NCBI GenBank assembly: GCA_046351135.1
Contig: JAXLZA010000017.1
Span: 1 to 64,000, forward strand
Direction: 5' to 3'
From: UBA4427 sp046351135
Lineage (GTDB): Bacteria; Myxococcota_A; UBA9160; UBA4427
DNA length: 64,000 bases
The notes under the pieces: generated by a model
What the model saw: only the letters and a program-made list of their open reading frames with translations
Databases searched by the model: none
What the model was told of the DNA's origin: nothing
Shown here: positions 55,721 through 63,417 of the stretch, piece after piece
Layout: every line of letters starts with the position of its first letter
How positions within the stretch are numbered: the first letter of the stretch is position 1
Made by a program: the position numbers and the translations under genes

Positions 55721-56616
55721 GCCTCCTCCGCTCCGCCCGGCCGCGACCCGGCGTCCGACGCGTCCTCGTCGCGCAGCGCGAGCGCCCGCGCATAGACGTC
55801 GCGCCGGGCCCGCCCGGTCCGGGACGCGACCTCGGTCGCGAGGTCGCGCACCGACTCGCCCCGCGCAAGCCCCGCCCGCAGCGCGTCCTCGATCGTCCGC
55901 TCGACGTCGACCGCCTCGCGCGCCGCCTCCGGCGAGTCGGCGCCGACCGCCGCCCCCGCCACGACGAGCGTGCACTCGCCCCGCGGCGGCTCCGCCTCGA
56001 AGCGCCGCGCGAGCTCGACGAGCGTTCCCCGCACGACCTCCTCGTGGCGCTTGGTGAGCTCGCGCGCGAGGCAGGCGGGGCGGTCGCCGAGCACCTCCGC
56101 CAGGCGGGCGAAGGTCGCCGCCACGCGGTGGGGCGACTCGAACAGGACGAGGGTCTCCTCGCGTCCGCGCTGGCGCTCGAGCAGACGCGTCTGGTCGCCC
56201 GCCTTGCGCGGCAGGAAGCCGAGGAAGAGCACGCGCTGCGTGTCGAGCCCCGCGACGCAGAGCGCCGAGAGCAGCGCCGAGGCTCCGGGCACCGCGTCGA
56301 TCCGATGGCCGGCGGCGGCGACGGCGGCGACCAGGCGCGCGCCGGGATCCGACACGAGCGGCGTCCCCGCGTCCGACACGAGGGCGACCGAGCGGTCCTC
56401 CTCGAGGGCCGCGAGCACCTGGTCGACGCGCGCCGCTTCGTTGTGGGCGTGGAGGGAGGTCGGGGTCTTCGCGATCTCGAAGTGGTCGAGCAGGATGCGG
56501 GTCCGCCGCGTGTCCTCGGCGAGCACCCAGTCCGCCTCCCGCAGCACGCGCAGTGCCCGCAAGGTCACGTCCTCGAGGTTGCCGATCGGTGTCGCGACGA
56601 CGTGGAGCGTGCCCAT
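55717..56616 (-). CDS. rsmI: 16S rRNA 2'-O-methyltransferase RsmI
   Basis: A 299-residue SAM-dependent enzyme that methylates the ribose of C1402 in 16S rRNA. N-terminal LHVVATPIGNLEDVTLRAL, AEDTRRTRILLDHF, VALVSDAGTPLVSDPGARL, and FLPRKAGDQTRLL are family hallmarks of this tetrapyrrole-methylase-fold enzyme. ATG 56616 has AGGATAGGG in front and matches the family start. It is divergent from yraN, a usual neighbour in bacteria, and cotranscribed with the heparinase-like gene. Confidence 0.95.
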   Translation of the reverse strand: MGTLHVVATPIGNLEDVTLRALRVLREADWVLAEDTRRTRILLDHFEIAKTPTSLHAHNEAARVDQVLAALEEDRSVALVSDAGTPLVSDPGARLVAAVAAAGHRIDAVPGASALLSALCVAGLDTQRVLFLGFLPRKAGDQTRLLERQRGREETLVLFESPHRVAATFARLAEVLGDRPACLARELTKRHEEVVRGTLVELARRFEAEPPRGECTLVVAGAAVGADSPEAAREAVDVERTIEDALRAGLARGESVRDLATEVASRTGRARRDVYARALALRDEDASDAGSRPGGAEEA

Positions 56617-56750
56617 CCCTATCCTGGCCACCCGCCCCATCCCGCTCCGCGTTGCGTCCCGGATCCGGAGCAGGCGGTCGACGCTTGAAGCGACCTTCGA
56701 AAGGACCCGTCCCCGAAGCGCCCGGCGAGGCCGCAGGAAGACGCCCGGAC

Positions 56751-57158
56751 ATGCCCGACGAGAGCGACCGCGCAGCCCTGGGGCGCCGCGGCGAGAACGC
56801 CGCCGCCGATCATCTGGCGGCACGAGGGTATCAGATCGTCGCGCGCAACGTCCGCGTCGACCGCGTCGAGCTCGACCTGATCGCGCGCCGGGGCGAAACG
56901 ATCGTGTTCGTCGAGGTCAAGAGCCGGCGCGGCGTGGGCCATGGGCTCGCCGCCGAGGCGGTCGATGCGCGCAAGCAGCGCCGGCTCCGCCACGGCGCGC
57001 TGGCCTGGCTCGCGACCCGACCCGCCGAAGCGCGGGGCGCTCGCCGACACCGCTTCGACGTCGTCACCTGCGTGCTGCGCGAGATCGGCGCCCGAAACGA
57101 GACCAGCGCGCCGGAGCCGGCGCGCTGGTCGATCGAACACTGGGAATCCGCCTTCTGA
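56751..57158 (+). CDS. yraN: YraN family protein (UPF0102, nuclease-like fold)
   Basis: A 135-residue protein of the UPF0102 family. Motifs: LGRRGENAAADHLAARGY, VELDLIARRGETIVFVEVKSRR, which carries the E-x-D...E-x-K pattern of PD-(D/E)xK nucleases. Actual activity is not established for the family. The 3' end of the gene contains a perfect 14-bp inverted repeat. It is divergent from rsmI and convergent with rplS. Confidence 0.93.
   Translation: MPDESDRAALGRRGENAAADHLAARGYQIVARNVRVDRVELDLIARRGETIVFVEVKSRRGVGHGLAAEAVDARKQRRLRHGALAWLATRPAEARGARRHRFDVVTCVLREIGARNETSAPEPARWSIEHWESAF
57102..57131. repeat. Perfect 14-bp inverted repeat inside the yraN 3' end
   Basis: GACCAGCGCGCCGG, two bases, then its exact reverse complement. 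The structure lies in coding sequence, 25 bases before the yraN stop codon, and about 56 bases past the convergent rplS stop. On the minus strand it is followed by CTCGTTTC, so it could end the rplS operon transcript. Confidence 0.85.
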
Positions 57159-57187
57159 CGCGCGGCCCGGGGACGAGCCGCCGCGCC

Positions 57188-57811
57188 CTACTCGCTCGGC
57201 GTCTCCGCGGCCTTGGCCGCCTCGGCCGCCGCCGCCTCGCGGGCCTTTCGCTCGGCGCGCTCCTTGGCCTCGGCCTCGAGCACGACCTTGCGCTTGGCCT
57301 TTTCCTCGGCCGCCGCCTTCTTGCGCGCCTTGCCCTTCAGCTCGCCGTCCGCGGCCGCCGGCCTGGCGTGGACCTCGGCAGCGGCCTCCTCGACCGGAGC
57401 GGCCTCGTCGAGGTCGCTCGCGTTGGCGATCGCCTCGCCCTCTTCCTCGGAGATGAGGCCGGAGAGGTCGCGCACCTTGCTGTGGAGGCGGGCCTTCTTG
57501 CCCGAGAGATCGCGCAGGTAGTAGAGCCGCGACCGGCGGACGTAGCCGCGGGCCTTGATCTCGACCTTCGTGACGAGGGGCGACTGGACCGGGAAGATGC
57601 GCTCGACGCCGACGCCGCTCGAGATCTTGCGGACGGTGAACGTCTCGCCGGCGCCCGCACCGCGTCGTCGGGTCACGAGTCCCTGGAAGACCTGGATCCG
57701 CTCTTTGTCGCCCTCGCGGACCTTGACGTGAACCACGACGGTGTCACCGACCTTGAAGGGCGGGAGGTCCCGGCGCTGATTCTGCTTCTCGACGAAATCC
57801 AGGGTTCGCAT
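57188..57811 (-). CDS. rplS: 50S ribosomal protein L19 with long C-terminal extension
   Basis: A 207-residue protein. Residues 1 to about 115 are standard L19 (LPPFKVGDTVVVHVKVREG; RKISSGVGVERIFPVQSP; VRRSRLYYLRDLSGKKAR), which sits at the 30S-50S interface. Bacterial L19 is normally 115-130 residues; here about 80 extra residues follow, rich in Ala, Glu and Lys (KGKARKKAAAEEKAKRK), predicted helical or disordered. ATG 57811 with GGAGAGAG upstream is chosen over upstream in-frame starts that give non-family sequence. It is last gene of the rpsP operon. Confidence 0.95.
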   Translation of the reverse strand: MRTLDFVEKQNQRRDLPPFKVGDTVVVHVKVREGDKERIQVFQGLVTRRRGAGAGETFTVRKISSGVGVERIFPVQSPLVTKVEIKARGYVRRSRLYYLRDLSGKKARLHSKVRDLSGLISEEEGEAIANASDLDEAAPVEEAAAEVHARPAAADGELKGKARKKAAAEEKAKRKVVLEAEAKERAERKAREAAAAEAAKAAETPSE

Positions 57812-57959
57812 CTCTCTCTCCATCTCTCTGCGCGCTTCGCGCGCCCACTTCACACGATCCGTCTCGGGTCCGGAGCCCGCTGCACCATCGCGTTCGGGAA
57901 CGAAGGTCCCGACCGCACCGGTGGATCCGAGCGATCGATCCGGCTCGACTGTCTGCTCT

Positions 57960-57985
57960 TCTTGCTCGCGTCTCTTGCTCGCGTC
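57960..57985. repeat. 13-base tandem repeat after trmD
   Basis: TCTTGCTCGCGTC occurs twice head to tail directly beside the trmD stop codon, in the 174-base gap to rplS. The flanking 3' end of trmD is also repetitive (AEAAEAAEAA). Confidence 0.7.
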
Positions 57986-58768
57986 CTACTCGCGCTCTTC
58001 GTCTCTTGCAGCTTCCGCCGCTTCCGCGGCTTCCGCGGTCCGCGTCGTCCGCTCGGTCCGAGTCGGCTTCGCGGGCGGGTCTCCGAAGATCAGGTCGGGC
58101 CTCCGCATTCGAGTCCGGACCTCGGCCTGTCGTCTTCTCCACGCCGCGATCGCCGCATGGTCCCCCGAGCGCAGGACCTCGGGCACCGACAGGCCACGGT
58201 AAATCGGCGGCCGAGTATAGTGCGGACCTTCGAGAAGGTCGCCCCCCCGAAACGATTCCGTCTCGATGGAGTCGGGATTTCCGAGGACCCCCGGCAGCAG
58301 CCGGACGACCCCCTCGATCACGACCATGGCCGGCAGCTCGCCCCCGGAGAGCACATAGTCCCCGATCGAGAGCTCGAGGTCGACCGTCAGCTCGAGGACC
58401 CGCTCGTCGACTCCCTCGTAGCGCCCGCAGACGAAGAGCAGCGCGGCCTCCCCGGCCAGGCGCTCGAGCCCGGCCTGGGTCAGCCGCTCGCCCTGGGGCG
58501 AGGGATAGACGACCCGCGCTCGACGCCCGGGCCCCTTGGGCCCGGCGAGGGCCTCGATCGCGGTGACCAGGGGCTCGGGGGTCATGACCATGCCCGCGCC
58601 CCCGCCATAGGGAGCATCGTCGACCTTGCGGTGGCGATCGGTGGTCCAGGCGCGCAGGTCGTGGACTCGGGCCTCGAGGGCGCCCTGACGTCGGGCATGG
58701 GCGACGAAGGCCGTCTCGAGGAAGGGGCCGAAGAGCTCGGGGAAGATCGTGAGGACGTCGATCTGCAT
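57986..58768 (-). CDS. trmD: tRNA (guanine37-N1)-methyltransferase TrmD
   Basis: A 260-residue SPOUT enzyme that makes m1G37 to prevent frameshifting. Shows MQIDVLTIFPELF, the DDAPYGGGAGMVM loop, the knot FVCGRYEGVDERV and IGDYVLSGGELPA, and the dimer region GGDLLEGPHYTRP. The final 25 residues are low complexity (AEAAEAAEAARDEERE). Standard operon position between rimM (20-base gap) and rplS. Confidence 0.97.
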   Translation of the reverse strand: MQIDVLTIFPELFGPFLETAFVAHARRQGALEARVHDLRAWTTDRHRKVDDAPYGGGAGMVMTPEPLVTAIEALAGPKGPGRRARVVYPSPQGERLTQAGLERLAGEAALLFVCGRYEGVDERVLELTVDLELSIGDYVLSGGELPAMVVIEGVVRLLPGVLGNPDSIETESFRGGDLLEGPHYTRPPIYRGLSVPEVLRSGDHAAIAAWRRRQAEVRTRMRRPDLIFGDPPAKPTRTERTTRTAEAAEAAEAARDEERE

Positions 58769-58788
58769 GGATCAGGCGATCTCCGGAC

Positions 58789-59322
58789 TCAGACCGGGTC
58801 GAGCAGACCGGGGAGCTCGGCGACGACGATCCGGCGCGCCTCGACGTCGACGCTCTTCATCAGGGCCTCCGCGGTCGGGACGAGTCGGCGGACCCCGCCC
58901 TCGTCGACGACCACGAGGACGTCGTGGGCACCGGTCTCCCAGATCTCCTGCACCGTGCCGACGACGGCCCCGGACTCCGACTCGACACGGCAGCCGATCA
59001 GCTCGTGCCAGTAGTATTCGCCGGCGGGCAGCGCGGGGAGCTGGCTGCGCTCGGTCATCACGACGAGCCGCCGGAGCGCCTCGGCCCGGTCCCGGTCGCC
59101 GATGCCCTCGAGGCGCAGGCGGATCTCGCCCGAGCGCCCCGGGCCACCGCCGAGCACGGCGACGCGCCGCGCCGTGGCGTCGTCGACGCCGCGCCCGAGC
59201 CAGAGCGCCTCGAGGTCGAGCAGGCTCTCGCCGCCGTCGCCGGCGATGCGCACGCGGACCTCGCCGCGCAGGCCGTGGGCCCCGACGATCTCACCGAGCA
59301 CGATGCGGGAATCGGAATCCAT
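58789..59322 (-). CDS. rimM: 16S rRNA processing protein RimM
   Basis: A 177-residue 30S maturation factor that binds S19. N-terminal RimM barrel (VLGEIVGAHGLRGEVRVRI) and C-terminal PRC-barrel (YYWHELIGCRVESESGAVVG; DVLVVVDEGGVRRLVP) with the YYWxEL link. ATG 59322 is canonical. Operon member between khpA (117-base gap) and trmD. Confidence 0.96.
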   Translation of the reverse strand: MDSDSRIVLGEIVGAHGLRGEVRVRIAGDGGESLLDLEALWLGRGVDDATARRVAVLGGGPGRSGEIRLRLEGIGDRDRAEALRRLVVMTERSQLPALPAGEYYWHELIGCRVESESGAVVGTVQEIWETGAHDVLVVVDEGGVRRLVPTAEALMKSVDVEARRIVVAELPGLLDPV

Positions 59323-59439
59323 GCAGGCCCCCGGCGCCGCGCGGCGCCCGCGAGCCCGTCTTTCGAGGCGGACGTCCTGCGACCCACGCCGCCCGCGATC
59401 TCAGTCGATTCATTCCGTCCCCGGAATGAATCGACGAAA

Positions 59440-59679
59440 TCAGTCGACGATGTCGAGGCGCGCGCCCTGGCCGTCGGCCGTCGCGTTCAGGATGGCGCGC
59501 AGCGCCTTGGCGACGCGGCCCTGGCGACCGATCACGCGGCCGCGATCGTCGTCCGCCGTCTCGAGCTCGATCAGCTCGCCGTCTTCCTCGACGACGACCT
59601 CCACCTCGTTGGGCTCGGAGACGAGCGCCTTTGCGAGATAGGAGACCAGCTCCGCGGAGTCGCGTCCTCGCTCAGCCAT
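59440..59679 (-). CDS. khpA: KH-domain RNA-binding protein KhpA
   Basis: A 79-residue single KH-domain protein with the GxxG loop in VIGRQGRVAKALRAIL and start AELVSYLAKALVSEPNEV. Members of the family (KhpA/YlqC) bind RNA and are always found between rpsP and rimM; in some bacteria they act with KhpB in cell-wall growth and small-RNA control. Its ATG overlaps the rpsP stop by eight bases (ATGGCTGA), giving tight coupling. Confidence 0.94.
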   Translation of the reverse strand: MAERGRDSAELVSYLAKALVSEPNEVEVVVEEDGELIELETADDDRGRVIGRQGRVAKALRAILNATADGQGARLDIVD

Positions 59680-59932
59680 TCGCCGTCGCTCCCGCGCCGC
59701 GTCGCAGCTTGCGCACGAGGCTGCCGACCGTCGACGAGAGCTGCGCGCCCTTGGCGACCCAGCCATCGATGCTCTCGAGGTCGAGCTTCAGCGCGGGCGG
59801 ATTGCTCGTCGGATCGTAGGTCCCGAGGAACTCGAGGGGGCGTCCGTTGCGCGGCTTGCGCTCGTCGATCGCGATCACGCGATAGAAGGGATTGTTGTTC
59901 GAGCCCATGCGCATCATCCGGATCTTGACCAT
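59672..59932 (-). CDS. rpsP: 30S ribosomal protein S16
   Basis: An 86-residue protein, first gene of the rpsP-khpA-rimM-trmD-rplS operon. MVKIRMMRMGSNNNPFYRVI and RKPRNGRPLEFLGTYDP are the S16 hallmarks. ATG 59932 is the family start. A sigma-70-type promoter lies about 90 bases upstream, giving a leader of about 80 bases with one small hairpin. Confidence 0.97.
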   Translation of the reverse strand: MVKIRMMRMGSNNNPFYRVIAIDERKPRNGRPLEFLGTYDPTSNPPALKLDLESIDGWVAKGAQLSSTVGSLVRKLRRGAGATANG

Positions 59933-60001
59933 CTCGTTCGATTCCTCTCGGGACTCAGGCCTCGGCGGGCGTCTCGCGCACCGGCCTCGGCGGCGGAGCC
60001 G

Positions 60002-60013
60002 CCTGCAAGCAGG
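60002..60013 (-). other. Small hairpin at the 5' end of the rpsP leader
   Basis: CCTGC-AA-GCAGG, perfect 5-bp arms, at the predicted transcription start of the rpsP operon (about 60012). A 5'-end stem-loop can protect mRNA from decay; an adjacent GGCGGC-GGA-GCCGCC stem (59989-60003) may stack with it. Confidence 0.4.
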
Positions 60014-60018
60014 CGCGC

Positions 60019-60047
60019 ACATTAGGAAAAACGGCGTCCCGGGTCAA
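60019..60047 (-). promoter_or_regulatory. Sigma-70 promoter of the rpsP operon
   Basis: On the minus strand TTGACC (60047-60042), exactly 17 bases, then TAATGT (60024-60019). The spacer holds a T5 run, and the region is the most AT-rich stretch nearby. Predicted start near 60012. Confidence 0.62.
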
Positions 60048-60069
60048 CCGGCGAAAGCCGTGTTCCCGG

Positions 60070-60288
60070 TCAGCGGCGGTTCAGGCCCAGCCGCTTCTGC
60101 TCCTTGGATTCGAAGCAGGGGTCGCAGGCGTACAGCTCCTTGTGGGCCAGCTGGAGGCGGTCGTACTCCCGGTCCAGGGCGACCCGCCGGACGGAGGCGA
60201 CCTCCCGGCCGCACAGGTCGCATCGCCGCCCCGCCCCGGCACCGGGCTCGCGTCCCGCCGGGCCCGACTTCGACCGATCCGAGCTCAT
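60070..60288 (-). CDS. Small zinc-ribbon protein
   Basis: A 72-residue protein with two CxxC pairs (CDLCG near 23-27 and CDPC near 55-58) that should bind one zinc ion, joined by a charged helical spacer (VALDREYDRLQLAHKELY). The first 20 residues are Gly/Ser-rich. I do not recognise a named family. ATG 60288 follows an AGGAGGAT box. It lies between dciA and the rpsP promoter on the same strand and may be cotranscribed with dciA (54-base gap). Confidence 0.72.
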   Translation of the reverse strand: MSSDRSKSGPAGREPGAGAGRRCDLCGREVASVRRVALDREYDRLQLAHKELYACDPCFESKEQKRLGLNRR

Positions 60289-60342
60289 GCGATCCTCCTG
60301 AGGTGGCCGCCCTTCGGACCTCCACCCTGCCGGGCCCCCGGC

Positions 60343-60675
60343 CTACGAGCGGCGCCGAGCATAGCCGACCTGGAAGCGCAGCTCGCGGGGCGCGTCGGCG
60401 CCGAGCTCCCGGGCGAGGGCCGCGAGGAGCTCGGGCTTGCGCATCTGGAGCTGCTGCGACCAGACGGGACTGTCGACCGCGAGCTCGAGCACGTCGCCGC
60501 GCAGGCCGACCGGCCGGCAGTGGGCCGCCACCGCCTCGCCGACGAGCGACGGCCAGAGCTGCCCGATGCGATGCGCCTTGGCGACCGAGTCGAGGCCGAG
60601 CTCCCCGAGCACCCGACCGACCGCGTCGGCGAAGGACGTCGGCCGGCCCTGGCGTCGGGGCGGGCGGCCGCTCAT
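60343..60675 (-). CDS. dciA: DciA-family replicative helicase loader (DUF721)
   Basis: A 110-residue protein of the DUF721 family. The core KAHRIGQLWPSLVGEAVAAHC, GDVLELAVDSPVWSQQL and LRFQVGYARRRS match DciA, the ancestral protein that loads DnaB helicase in bacteria lacking DnaC or DnaI. Its ATG overlaps the DUF1015 stop by four bases. The family name is established; a role here in DnaB loading is inferred. Confidence 0.85.
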   Translation of the reverse strand: MSGRPPRRQGRPTSFADAVGRVLGELGLDSVAKAHRIGQLWPSLVGEAVAAHCRPVGLRGDVLELAVDSPVWSQQLQMRKPELLAALARELGADAPRELRFQVGYARRRS

Positions 60676-61958
60676 GCGGAGCGATCCGCGGCGGGGCGGT
60701 GGTCCCGGAAGACCATGCCGGTCGGGACCTTCGGATAGAAGAACGTCGACTTCTGCGGCATCACGTCGCCCTTCGCGGTCGCCCGGAAGACGGCCTCGGG
60801 CGAGAGCGGATTGAGGTAGAGCGCGACGGTGCCTTCTCCGTCCCGGACGGATTGCGCCGCCCGCTTCGCGCTCTTCGGGAACAGCACCGCCCCGTCGCGG
60901 ATCGCCGCCGGGTCGAGGCCGAAGACGGCGCCGAGGATCTCGCTCTCGAGGATGCGGACCATCAACGACTCGCCGAGGGGCACCGCGCGATGGATCAGCA
61001 GGGGATCTCCGCCCGCCGGCTCCGCCACGAAGGCGGGATGCGCCGCGAGCGGCGCGAGATGGCGCGCGAGCCAGGCATCGACCTCGTCGAGGGCGATCCG
61101 CGGGAGCCGCGTCACCTGCCAGTCGGGCAGCCGCTTGCGCCACTCTTCCTCGGAGGGCGCCGGGAGCTTCGCGACGACGCGGTGGATCGGGAGCAGCAGG
61201 CTGCCGCGCGCGTAGGCGTTCGCGAAGTAGGCGATCGTCGACTGCCACGGTGCGTCGGCGCGATCGCCGTCGCGCGCGCGCATCTCGCGGCGGTATTCGA
61301 GGGCCGTCTCGTAGCGGTGGTGGCCGTCGGCGATCACGGTGGGCCGCGCCGCGAGGAAGGCCTCGATCTTCGCGATCGCGGCGGGCGCGACGATCCGCGC
61401 GAGGCGGTACTCGACGCCGGCATTGTCTCGCGCGGTCCCGATCGGGGACTGCTCGAAGGCCGCGACCAACAGCGCGCCGAGCTCGTCCTGCGGATCTTCG
61501 TAAAGCAGGAAGACCGACGAGAGGTTCGCCTCGGCGGCGCGCAGGAGCTTCAGGCGATCGGCCTTCGGGCCTGCGAGGGTGCGCTCGTGGGGCCGCACGA
61601 CGCGGGCGTCGTACTCCTCGAGGGCGAGCTCGGCGAAGAATCCGATCCGCTCGAGGCGCTCGCCCGACGGCGCGACGTAGCGCTGGCCCATGACGTAGTA
61701 GCCGGGCTCGCGATCCTGCACGAGTACGCCCTCCGCCCGCCACGCGTCGAAGGTTCCGCGAATCCAGCCGTAGTCCGCCGCCGCCTCCTCCGCGACGTCG
61801 CGCGTCAGCTCGAAGCGGATCGCGTTGTGGGGATCGCGATCGAAGAAGCCCGCGCGCTCGTCCGCGGCGATGACGTCGTACGGGGGCACCATCACGGCCG
61901 ACAGGTCGACGCGCCGCAGGTCGTAGCGAACGGCTCGGAACGGGCGGGCAACGGTCAT
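60672..61958 (-). CDS. DUF1015 family protein (SerK-like kinase fold)
   Basis: A 428-residue cytosolic protein of the DUF1015 family. Marks: RPFRAVRYDLRRVDLSAVMV followed by PPYDVI, RPHERTLAGPKADRLKLLRA, PTVIADGHHRYETALEYR and KSTFFYPKVPTGMVFRDH near the end. Some archaeal relatives are free-serine kinases (SerK); function in bacteria is mostly unknown. ATG 61958 is the family start. It sits between purD (79-base gap) and dciA, which it overlaps. Confidence 0.9.
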   Translation of the reverse strand: MTVARPFRAVRYDLRRVDLSAVMVPPYDVIAADERAGFFDRDPHNAIRFELTRDVAEEAAADYGWIRGTFDAWRAEGVLVQDREPGYYVMGQRYVAPSGERLERIGFFAELALEEYDARVVRPHERTLAGPKADRLKLLRAAEANLSSVFLLYEDPQDELGALLVAAFEQSPIGTARDNAGVEYRLARIVAPAAIAKIEAFLAARPTVIADGHHRYETALEYRREMRARDGDRADAPWQSTIAYFANAYARGSLLLPIHRVVAKLPAPSEEEWRKRLPDWQVTRLPRIALDEVDAWLARHLAPLAAHPAFVAEPAGGDPLLIHRAVPLGESLMVRILESEILGAVFGLDPAAIRDGAVLFPKSAKRAAQSVRDGEGTVALYLNPLSPEAVFRATAKGDVMPQKSTFFYPKVPTGMVFRDHRPAADRSA

Positions 61959-62037
61959 CGTCTGCGATTCTCCTCGAGCTCGATCGATCCAGGGCGGGCC
62001 GGCGTCGGACGCCGCGGTCCGCCGTGCTCCCGCGCGC

Positions 62038-63348
62038 CTAACGCGAGAGCGCCCGCGCCGCAATGTCCTTCCGGAAGTGCATGCCCTCGAAGCGGACGCG
62101 GCCGACGGCGCGGTAGGCGCGTTCGACGGCCTCGGCGACGGAGCGCCCGCGCGCGGTGATCCCGAGGACCCGGCCGCCGGCGGTCTCGAAGGCGCGGCCG
62201 TCGGCGCTGCGCCGCGTGCCGGCGTGGAAGACGACGACCGCTCCGGCGTCGCTCCCCGCCTCGGTCGCCGCCTCGGCGGCGAGGGCCTCGAGCCCCTCGA
62301 TCCGCTTGCCCGTGGCGTAGTCCCGGGGATAGCCGCCCGAGGCCAGCACGACGCAGACGGCGGCCTCGCCCCACTCGATCGAGGTCCCCTCGGCGAGCTC
62401 GCCCTTCGCCGCCGCCGCGAGCACCGGAAGCAGATCGCTCTGCATGCGCACCATCAGCGGCTGGGTCTCCGGATCTCCGAAGCGGACGTTGAACTCGATC
62501 ACGAAGGGATCGCCCGCCGGATCGATCATGAGCCCGACGAAGAGCACGCCCTGATACGGATGCCCGTCGCGTGCCATGCCGCGGATCGTCGGATGGACGA
62601 TCCGCTCGAGGATCTTCTTCTCGACCGCCTCGCTCACGACCGGCGCCGGCGAGTAGGCGCCCATGCCGCCGGTGTTCTCGCCGCGGTCTCCGTCGTCGAC
62701 GCGCTTGTGGTCCTGGGCCGCGGCGAGGGTGACGATGCGGGTGCCGTCGGTGATCGCGTAGTAGGAGACCTCCTCGCCCTGCAGCCACTCCTCGATCACG
62801 ACACGCCGCCCGGCGTCGCCGAAGCGCCGGGCCTCCATCATCTCGTCGATCGCGGCATGGGCCTCGACAGCCGTCGCACACATTGCGACGCCCTTGCCCG
62901 CGGCGAGCCCGTCGGCCTTGACGACGCAGGGCCGACGGATCGCGTCGACGTGGGCGTGGGCCGCGGCGGCCTCGTCGAAGACGGCGTAGCCGGCGGTCGG
63001 GATGCCGTGGCGCTGCATGAACGCCTTGGAGAAGGACTTGCTGCCCTCGAGCCGCGCCGCGGCGGCGGAGGGGCCGAAGGTCGGAATGCCGGCTTCGCGC
63101 AGCCGATCGGCGAGCCCCGCAGTCAGCGGATCCTCGGGGCCCACGACGACCAGCTCGATCGCCTCGCGCCGCGCGAGGGCGACGATCCCCGCGACGTCGC
63201 CCGCCTTCGTGTCGGGATGGCAGATCGCGAGCTCCGCCATGCCGGCGCTGCCCGGCGCGGCGTGCAGCTGCGAGATCCGCGGGCTGCGCGCGAGCTTCCA
63301 GGCGAGGGCGTGCTCCCGTCCACCGCTGCCGATCACGAGAACCCTCAC
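62038..63348 (-). CDS. purD: Phosphoribosylamine-glycine ligase
   Basis: A 436-residue ATP-grasp enzyme that makes glycinamide ribonucleotide, step two of purine synthesis. Shows VRVLVIGSGGREHALAWKL, VVVGPEDPLTAGLADRL, RPCVVKADGLAAGKGV, QDHKRVDDGDRGENTGGMGA and VIEFNVRFGDPETQPLM, all classic. The start GTG 63348 has GAGGGGG upstream and matches the family; the frame is open further. purH lies 69 bases upstream on the same strand, the common purH-purD pair. Confidence 0.97.
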   Translation of the reverse strand: MRVLVIGSGGREHALAWKLARSPRISQLHAAPGSAGMAELAICHPDTKAGDVAGIVALARREAIELVVVGPEDPLTAGLADRLREAGIPTFGPSAAAARLEGSKSFSKAFMQRHGIPTAGYAVFDEAAAAHAHVDAIRRPCVVKADGLAAGKGVAMCATAVEAHAAIDEMMEARRFGDAGRRVVIEEWLQGEEVSYYAITDGTRIVTLAAAQDHKRVDDGDRGENTGGMGAYSPAPVVSEAVEKKILERIVHPTIRGMARDGHPYQGVLFVGLMIDPAGDPFVIEFNVRFGDPETQPLMVRMQSDLLPVLAAAAKGELAEGTSIEWGEAAVCVVLASGGYPRDYATGKRIEGLEALAAEAATEAGSDAGAVVVFHAGTRRSADGRAFETAGGRVLGITARGRSVAEAVERAYRAVGRVRFEGMHFRKDIAARALSR

Positions 63349-63417
63349 GAAGCGCCCCCTCGCCCGCCCGCTCCGGGCGGCCACCGCCCGCGGCGGCGTG
63401 TCCGATTCCGATCGGGC

